From positions 4,281,971-4,345,970 of the forward strand of contig OZ024789.1 of the NCBI GenBank assembly GCA_964017065.1: a stretch of DNA of 64,000 nucleotides. The letters are read 5' to 3'. The position numbers were made by a program, and so were the translations under genes. The notes under the pieces are model-generated. The model made no database searches and had not been told where the DNA came from. It saw only the letters and a list, made by a program, of their open reading frames with translations. Position 1 is the stretch's first letter. Each line of letters opens with the position of its first letter. This document shows positions 56,102-64,000 of the stretch, in pieces. The stretch comes from Haliclona indistincta. Taxonomy: Eukaryota > Porifera > Demospongiae > Haplosclerida > Chalinidae.

Positions 56102-56940
56102 GGCCCCATTTACACGGTTGCGTTTTCATCTGAAAAAGCAAAATCTTTGCGGATGCACCTCGCGTTTACACGAAACAATGAAGACAATGACTTGAAAACG
56201 ACAACTTGAAAACGCTTCTCAAAGTGGAAACTTTTGAAAATGACAACTTTCTACATGTAAACACCAAAAACGCATGAGAAGGCGTTGCTTTTTGCATGCG
56301 GGACTTTCTTAAAATGGCGCATGGAGAGGTCTTTGTGTTGCTCGTTGTGCTGAGCTGTGTGATCCTACTACAGCAAATTGTGATGGCAACGATGGCTGAC
56401 TACAGATGTCTATATCATCAAAGGCAGTTAATACTTACGCAGCTTGCAGGTACAACGCATAGAAGACGGCCTAGAAGAGAGAGAGCGCAAAGGAGATTTT
56501 GGATCAGGCCAGGACAAACATCCTTGTGGTGGGACAATTTTTTGAATGGTACAACTCTAGATGAAGAATGGAAGGAGAATTTTAGGATGTCCCATGAAAT
56601 TTTTTCCAATTGGTTAACTTGTTGTGTCCACATATCAAACAAAATGTGACTATCATGTGTAGACCTGTCTCTGTAAAAACTCAACTAGCACTGACCTTAT
56701 ACTACTTGTCAGATGAAGGGAGGCTTAGAAATTAGACAACCTTTACTTCATTCATCAGATTACATCAACAAGAAGCCTCGCTATACGCTGAATGTACAGG
56801 CATTGTGCGATTATCGCTGTTGCTTTATGGACGTGGTAGTCAAATGGCCCGGGAGTGTGCATGATGCAAGACTGTTTGCTAGTCTGAGTGTTAACATGAT
56901 AACATGTGAACACTTAAGATTTACTAAGTACATGTAGTTG
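56102..56940 (+). pseudogene. Decayed PIF/Harbinger transposase
   Basis: The left end GGCCCCATTTACACGG follows a TAA. The 56296-56649 frame contains RRFWIRPGQTSLWWDNFLNG and EEWKENFRMSHEIFSNW, and after a frameshift near 56640 [20 protein letters not shown]. After a stop and a deletion, 56740-56890 gives the DDE part [20 protein letters not shown] and [17 protein letters not shown]. These are hallmarks of HARBI1-type DDE_4 transposases. At least one frameshift, one stop and a deletion make it inactive. The right end was not found. Confidence 0.8.
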
Positions 56941-57802
56941 CACATAATTCCTGAAAGAAGTGAGGCTACTGATCGTATCAGTACGCTGGGCATGAATTAG
57001 CGTCATGCGTTTCTCTGTTATTATGTCATGCTTAGGAATGTAATTAACACCATGCATGCATGAAGGCCAGGGCACACTGCACAATTCATGAGGCAATGCC
57101 TGCAAATTTGCTTATAGTTAGACATTAACATAAGATAGTTCAAACAGCACTATATTTGAGTATGTATTAGAGTTCCATAAAATACAGCTACAGAAAAAGT
57201 CATGAATATCATTAATTCTGGGTAACAGTTACACCCCCGCACTTATGAATAAAAAAATATAATTAGCATGTAATACCAGCAATGTAAATGGCTGCAATCG
57301 ATGAGCTACATTTTTTGGCGTCAAAATTTGTGAAGAGTGCTTACTTGCTGATCGTATACCTCGGCTGTTCCATTTTTACAGACCTTTGGGCAGGGCCTGA
57401 GAGCAAAAACTTCGCCTGGACGTCAAAAATGCGTGAGTTACGATGAGTTTTGGCGCTAGTTGTTGCCAAATGAACAGCGCTGTCAAGACTCATCGGCGTT
57501 TCACTCTGAAATCGTTTACCGGAATACCAAACAAACATACTCAGGCGCTATAACGACTCCAGAAGTGTTGGTTAGTAGTAAACTTCGCTGTTATTCTGTC
57601 ACAGTTTCTGTAAAATTTGACGCCGAAAATCTAAATTCCTACGTATTAAGATTTTGCCTCCTGCCGCCCGACTACAACCCTGGATTTTCACAGCTCTCGC
57701 TCCTCAAAAGAACAGTCCTTGGTGTGTCTTTGGATCGCCTTCATAGCGTTCTCGCATTTTTATTTTGATACATTGTTAATATTTATTTTATTAGGGAGGC
57801 AC
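56941..57802. other. Intergenic DNA without a supported gene
   Basis: No recognised exon. The phrase AAAGTCATGAATATCATTAATTCTGG near 57198 recurs in similar form at 52590 and 47630, marking pieces of the TTAA-flanked family. Confidence 0.45.
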
Positions 57803-59006
57803 GGTAGTGCCTCCCTATGTAGGGTTGAACGGAAAAACAAGATGGCGGCTACATACAATGTATTAGCAATCAAACGCTGATATTTCGCCAGGAGGTGAAT
57901 TTTATACGTTCAAGGACACTTAGTTCTGCTATCTGGCGTTGCCCCATCTTACAGTAGCAAAGAGAGTGCATGCTCTACACTGTTACTAAAGTGACGAACC
58001 TAGAAACGGTGAAAATCGAGTTTCGTCATCTTCGTTTTCTTCTTCTTTCTTTCTTCAGCTCGCCTAGCGCCTTTACGCGAGCAGTGCCGAGACCAAAACA
58101 CCCACGAACAGTCGTGAAATTCTCCTGGCAGGTGCCTTTTGAACTTTGTTTTTAGCGAAACGGCGATATACATTCCGCGAGTTCTCGATCGTGATCCATT
58201 GTCAGCTAAGTGTTAGACGCCATTATTGTGATTGCGCAATACACAAGTGACCAAGCAGTGGTTAGCGCACGTGACCAAGCACTACCTTGAGTATCTCAGC
58301 GCCGTATGGATCACAGAGAAGTGAGAGAACACATATCTGTCTGGAGTCTTCGAAGAACGGATAGATCGTATAGGATCACCATTCTGCGCTTGCCAGATAA
58401 TTATAACCGCCATACAGATCTACAAACAAGTGCGGGCGGGGCTCGTATGCGCTTCATGCATGCATGTATGCGTAGGCGAGCTGATGTGTACAGCATAATA
58501 ATTATTTTTAGCTACAAGTTTAAAATTGTTAATAATAAAGAAAAGCCATCAACAACAGGAAAACTAAATCAATGGTGGAAACAAAGACGGCTCAGTACGT
58601 GCATGATATTGAACTGCACTTCACTGAAAAAGAAAAAAGGACATAAACGAGAAATTAAAAGGATTTCTATCAAAATCAAAAGGATGTAGGGTTGTGAAAT
58701 CTACCACTGGTTCACAATGTAAACTAACAAGGAACAAGCATGGAATGATAACGCGATTGACTTGCTAACAGACCATAGATCCCTACATCAGTGGCTGTGC
58801 ACAAGCTGAATGCACGTCAGGTGTCAGCAGTCAACAGCAACTAGGTCAACTACAGCAGCCACTGATGTAGGGATCTATGGTCTGTTAGCAAGTCAATCGT
58901 GTTACCATTCCATGCTTGTTCCTTGTTAGTTTACATTGTGAACCAGTGGTAGATTTCACAACCCTACATCCTTTTGATTTCGATAGAAATCTTTTTAATT
59001 TCTTGT
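57803..59006. mobile_element. 1.25-kb palindrome-headed repeat, copy 2 (inverted)
   Basis: Reverse-complement copy of 9719-10970. It opens with AGGGAGGCACGGTAGTGCCT (a small hairpin), carries the GCCATCAACAACAGGAAAAC phrase near 58548, and ends with the palindromic head (58640-59006). The open frame 58306-58689 is shared between copies but not recognised. Confidence 0.8.
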
Positions 59007-59682
59007 GAATAATTGAATAGGCAAACTGTTACCGTCACCTTAAGGCTTGGTTTATGGTTTATGGCTTGATTAATTCCAATCTCAGGGCCTCCGTAACCGC
59101 TTTAGCGGAGAGAGGGGTTTGGGAATATCACATGGGCCACTCCCCCAGAGCGCACTGTACTTCTAAAGCACAGGTTAGCCTAGGGCTGGGATCGGCAGGT
59201 GTGAGCAGCAGCAGCATGAGCCAAACAGCCAGGCAGATAGCAGCAATTAGCAGCAGTTAGCAGCAATACAATTATTAGCAATTAGCAGCAATGCATTATT
59301 AGCAATTAGCAGCCATTAGCACTAAACAGCACATACAACACAGCCATTAGCACTTTACATGACCTGCTCGATCCCAGCCCGCACACAGCCCACAAATACG
59401 ATGGTCCCGTAGGTGCTTCCTACTGGGAGTGTATTATGACAGAATGACATCCTCCAATAGCGCATCGCGCTATACACTCCCAACCACCAATACCATATTA
59501 TCTAGATCGACAAATTCCTTTTACATACAAACACATCAAATAATAAGAACAATATCAATCCGAACCCCGCTATAGTCTAATATCTATAACCCAGTTAGTT
59601 CAGATCCACATCACCTATGCGTAATTGATCATCCGAGAGGCGGAAACTAGGCGGTCAAATGGTATCATGATGTACGACAAGA
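59007..59682. other. Intergenic DNA with AGCA-rich stretch
   Basis: Contains a GCAGCAATTAGCAGCA-type simple repeat (about 59205-59320) and a TTAA-flanked TIR-like end (59028-59043). No gene supported. Confidence 0.45.
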
Positions 59683-59875
59683 ATGCAGCTGACTTCCAGC
59701 GACCCAACGACTGAATCGTTGAATTCGCCCTCGCTGCCGCTGAAGCTGTTCCGATCCGGAAGCTATTCGCACTATATCGATCTCTGCATCATTCAAAGAG
59801 AATTCTACACAAGAGAGCGAGACAATGGAACACCACCATTAACAACGAACCCGGAGTGCCTGGACGCCATGCAAG
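59683..59875 (+). CDS. Possible first exon of unknown gene
   Basis: The ATG at 59683 opens a 64-codon frame (MQLTSSDPTTESLNSPSLPL) ending at a strong donor AAG/GTAAGC at 59876, phase 1. No downstream exon is recognised in the A/C-rich DNA that follows. It may be chance. Confidence 0.2.
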
Positions 59876-59899
59876 GTAAGCCAGCACTGGGGACGCTGG

Positions 59900-62800
59900 A
59901 CATATACTGTCATAGGTTCGTCCCACATAGACGCAGCATCAACCAACATCCGACAGAACCACAGACCATACAGACCGCCGACTGTCAAGTGTAACAGGCA
60001 AACGCAGAGGGCGAACATTCGCTGTAGGAGAGGAGCGACAGACACCCCGTAAGACGTAATGATAAAAGCGACTACCATTCAAATAAACATGAATAGAACT
60101 ATCATCAACACCAGAATCCACCTAGCGTCTTGCCGCGGAAGCATAGACTGTGAAACGAGACCGCACTCAAGCTAGCCATGAAGACCCCGATCCAATTGGT
60201 CAATCCCAACGAGGCTGCCAATTGCAATAGGGGCCAAGGAATATGCAAAGAGATGGTAAACAAGTGAAACCTATTGTGAGGCAAGGCATCGGCCGCTACA
60301 TTGGATATACCAGAAAATATGCCTAGCTGAAAAATTACACCGATAAAGGGACAAATAAAAGAATGACAGCGCAATACACAAACAGGTCTCACAGACCACC
60401 TAGAATCATGGCCATCACAGCTGAGTTATCAGCATGAACATGCAAACCCAGCCAGCACATCCCAAGAAACAGAAATATAATAGAATCAACCCATGATGAA
60501 GGCCACTGAAAGCTAAACCAACCAGAGCAAAGTAACCACCATAACCATAAGTACAAGACGCCTCGTGGGAAACATAAAGCAATGGATGAAAACTCAAGTC
60601 GCAAGGTAACAAACGAACACTGAGGCTACACAACCAGCCACATGTGTGCGCCTCAAACAGGCTGTAGCAAGCAATAAATTATGCGTAGACATTCCTGACA
60701 ATGAAGAAACTAGAGTTCTAATGAACACATACCCATGCGCTGAACTAGGAGCTAAACCCGACTACTCATGCATTACTGCAACACGCACGTTACTTAATGG
60801 CTCTGACGTACGGTACATGTGAGACTGAGTGAGGACATCGACATTGATAGGAGGTGAGGGGACACCCACAATACCGTAAAGTGCTCTTACAAGGACACGT
60901 AGCTTTAGATAGCCATGGATTAGCTGCTCGAACAAGGCTTGCCAGCACAGAAAACGTCTTCATAGGGCTATAAATTCAGTTAAGAAGCTGCAGAGAGTGT
61001 TATCGTGGAGATTTTCGAGCTGCAAGATGCAAACAGGCGTGTTTTTTGACAACACACATACGCACATATATATACAGACGGACGCAAACGCATAACCTTG
61101 GCGCATACTGCGCACGGGTAACAATGCATATTGTAACCATCACTACTGCACAGCGCAAGTATGGTAGACGCTAATTCAACTATAGGCATACCGCAAATCC
61201 ACAACACAGCACAGGCAATGAATATCGCACAATCGGAATGATATAACACACAGCACAGCTAATGCAGGCAATGCGTACTATATAAACAAGAAACAACACA
61301 CGCGTGTGTGTAGCACAACTCAGCACAAGTAAAACAGACAAGCAACGCACATGCAACTGAGAGACACCAATAAATAGAGCACAACCTAAGTACTGCACAG
61401 CGTAAGCAGAACACGCATGGACAATAAATAGCAACAACTACAGCACAAAACATAGAACAGAGCAACACATACTACACAGTGTTAATAGTACAGAGAGGAG
61501 ACAACATAGTCCGGCAGGTAACCCATACAGCATTGAGCTAGCCGGAAAAAACATAGTCCAGCAGGTAACCCATACAGCATTGTGCTAACAATGGAGGAAA
61601 CAATATATTGCTCAGCAGGCCAAGCATACGTACTGATGAATGTAACGATACTTACAGTACAAACACGAAACAGCAAGATAAAACAAATAGCGACCCAACA
61701 CGGAATAATAGCCGGCCCACGACATAATGCAACATGCCAACAATGACACGAGAAACCACGAAGGTGAAGTACACAATGCCTTCCGGCAAAATGCAACAAC
61801 AACAATAGTAAGAGCAACCAAAAAAAAACCACATGGGTAAGGGGGTAAGGAAGCAAGGAACAGGTACCACTGACACCCTACACAATGATTAAGCCAAGCA
61901 ACCAAGAAGCAGCCGAGAAAAGCACATAATACAGACAAAAGCCAGCACCTACACACAAAGGTAAGCAAGAAACATACTGCACTGCAAAGCCAACGCGTAC
62001 AATACAGACCTGTATAGAGAAGGAAACAACCTCCTGCATACGGGAGATGAGCAAACTGTAGACGCCAAAAAAAAAAAAAAAAAAAAAAAAAGATAAGTAT
62101 GCACACAACGCCGCAAAGAACAGTAGGCAAACGCAATGTACTCCATTGCAAAGACATTGGAAATTACACCTACAAGCAACCAGCAAGGAATGCGTACTGC
62201 CAAACACCGCTAGCCGACAATGCCTACCACTAACAATAGAACAGCAAACAACACATCCTGTACAGGCAACCCAACCACTGCACAGCCATAAGCATTAAGC
62301 AAACAAGGCAGAATAACTAAAGTTCACACAGTCATACAACCATGCAAATAATAACTCATTCCACCACGAACCACTAACGCATACCTATTATTATGCTAAC
62401 AACACCAGCGATCAGGGAACCATGAATGGAAAAATAATTCCTAGGACCGCCGAATGAAAATGGGATGCGGAGTGGAAATGTGACTCACAACCACTAGAGC
62501 ACCACTCAAAATAACAACAAGTGATCAGCAACCGTAGCCACCGGACGTCGAAGGGTGAGTCCCATCGTCAACAACCAACCATAGAAACTAATAGCCATAC
62601 ATATGAATTCACATCCTACAATATGAAGACATAAGATGCCCTGTCACACTACAGGCAGGTTGGAAACAGCCTAGGCAGAACCCCAAACTCACATGGGCAA
62701 CATTACGCAACATTACCCAAGCAATCATACTCAACGTCGTAGAAATATTATGCTAAACCATAAAAAATAGGGCCAGTGATGTAGCATGTCCCTACTGCTA

Positions 62801-64000
62801 ACAATGAGTCAGACATGAATTTAGAATGAAGCCACACAAGCAAGGACTAAAGTACAAGCCATCAAGTAATGTGCTTAGAGCCCAGCATCTCTCCACACGA
62901 AATGCCAGCTGCGGTGTAGCTTACAACAATGCACCTAAAGACAGTCTGTTAAACGAACCCAAAGACAGCCTAGACCGTCTGTCCCACAGTGCGATAAATA
63001 TTAAAAGCTCCAAAACAGTCTGTCCCAGAGACAGGGCTACAAAACACATGACATATGGAACCTCACCATACAGCACAGTACTAATACACAGCAGCATGAT
63101 GCACATAAGGAATACGACAACTCACACTACTGTATGATCATACCCGCAATAACCCATAATACGTACAAGTCCTACAACCAAGACAATCAAGATAAAGAAC
63201 ATATTCAGTACCACAATACGATAGTAAGTGCAGGACAGCAAACAAGAAGCAGCACCCTCATGCCTATTGCACACAGAAGCAACAGTCCACAAAAAAAAAC
63301 ACACAGCGCAACACGACACACAAATCAGTATAATTATCATTACATACTGCTGACTCGAACACAACCATGCTCAGAACACTGTCACTCCACATGACACGAC
63401 ACGCACCAATAATACATACACTGTAACTCCAGGCTAGCTGCGAAGCAGACATCACTGAACAGCTCAGCAAAGTCTCCCTGCTCACACAGCATCGGGATGA
63501 ACCACGCAGCACAGCATTGACGACAAAGACCCGAGGTGCTCAAAGAACTTGGAACAAAACCGTGCTGAACAGCAGTAGCAACAAAAGCTCTGACGAGTCA
63601 CAAGCCACGTGTCACATGCCCACAGTATAGACAGAGGACACAGGAGGCACGAGCAGCAAGCAGCAGAGAATAGTAGAACCGGAAACCGCTGGTGAACTTG
63701 CCAGTAGAGACACAGCTACGACCAGGATGCGTAAGAAGCAACAGATAGTAGCCAAAGATGAAAGTAACGCGGACGAGCCAGACTGAACTGGTCAAGCCTA
63801 TAAATACCACCAGCATGGAGAGTGGCCACTTGTTTTTAACCAAATAATTGCATCACAAATGCTCAAGAACAACTTTACGACGTAGCCTACCCACCACACT
63901 ATCTACCATACACACACGACAAACAAATTGATACAGCGGCTCTATCGCTTCCCAAAAGGAAGGTTCGAGTACAAAGTGTCACCTGGCAGTCATTAATGTG
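59900..64000. repeat. A/C-skewed, gene-poor repeat-like region
   Basis: The plus strand is strikingly rich in A and C for about 4 kb, with a 24-A run at about 62068-62092. Minus-strand frames are Cys/Leu/Val-rich only because of this skew. A segment at 60950-61120 matches the dispersed repeat at 9423. A TATAAATA box on the minus strand (GGTATTTATAGG near 63805) could start a minus transcript. No protein domain is recognised; a long terminal-repeat or non-coding retroelement is one possibility. Confidence 0.5.

Noticed and set aside
61180..62207. Cys/Leu-rich, apparently transmembrane frames on the minus strand
   Set aside because: They overlap each other in all frames and follow from the A/C skew of the plus strand and the poly-A run; no domain or start context supports them.
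1..64000. tRNA and rRNA genes
   Set aside because: I looked for cloverleaf-like GTTCGAA boxes and conserved rRNA phrases and found none convincing; a dedicated tRNA scan would be decisive.

Overview
The window looks like animal genomic DNA from an early-branching metazoan, most likely a demosponge of the Amphimedon type. It has intron-rich genes, an axonemal dynein, MCM2-derived sequence, Death-domain/NACHT/LRR receptors, a 2A-peptide first exon, dense short foldback transposons and long microsatellites. Species assignment is inference from gene content. One 200-base assembly gap lies at 16546-16745.

Layout. 1-9281 (minus strand) holds about 24 exons of the C-terminal third of an inner-arm axonemal dynein heavy chain, best matching DNAH6, with microsatellites in many introns. 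A small secreted beta-propeller-like gene is nested on the plus strand in one intron (2557-3402). The dynein exon chain stops at 9281 and is followed by repeat-rich DNA. 9719-14137 contains a 1.25-kb palindrome-headed repeat and a small gene family encoding a protein with two tandem copies of an 85-residue domain: one intact copy, one frameshifted copy, one remnant. 14353-16499 (minus) is a frameshifted pogo/Tigger-type transposase with a C-terminal PHD finger, followed by the gap and a 102-bp minisatellite (16746-17650).

19339-33040 is a tandem duplication. Each unit has a two-exon Death-NACHT-LRR receptor gene (19339-22356 and 23582-30158, plus) followed by MCM2-derived sequence on the minus strand. 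The first MCM2 piece is a short fragment (about 23140-23260); the second is a truncated, rearranged copy (30448-33040). 33221-39780 is mostly nested inverted-repeat elements.

39725-54011 holds a 5'-truncated copy of a 2A-peptide exon and then a multi-exon gene. Its first exon ends in a hydrophobic segment plus GDVETNPGP, and phase-1 introns join it to a Death domain, short linker exons, a large unrecognised domain and a coiled coil. Its introns hold several datable transposons, including a hAT element with an 8-bp target duplication and a TTAA-flanked element. A 471-bp element with a 9-bp target duplication interrupts the end of the coiled-coil reading frame. 54.5-59 kb carries more repeats, including a decayed PIF/Harbinger transposase and a second, inverted copy of the 1.25-kb repeat. 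59.3-64 kb is A/C-skewed, repeat-like and without convincing genes.

Biologically, the window pairs cytoplasmic sensor-type receptors (Death-NACHT-LRR) with a Death-domain protein whose N-terminus can in principle be released co-translationally by 2A. Both kinds use phase-1 introns next to the Death exon, which suggests modular exon exchange in an innate immune gene cluster that is actively reshaped by transposons and duplication.
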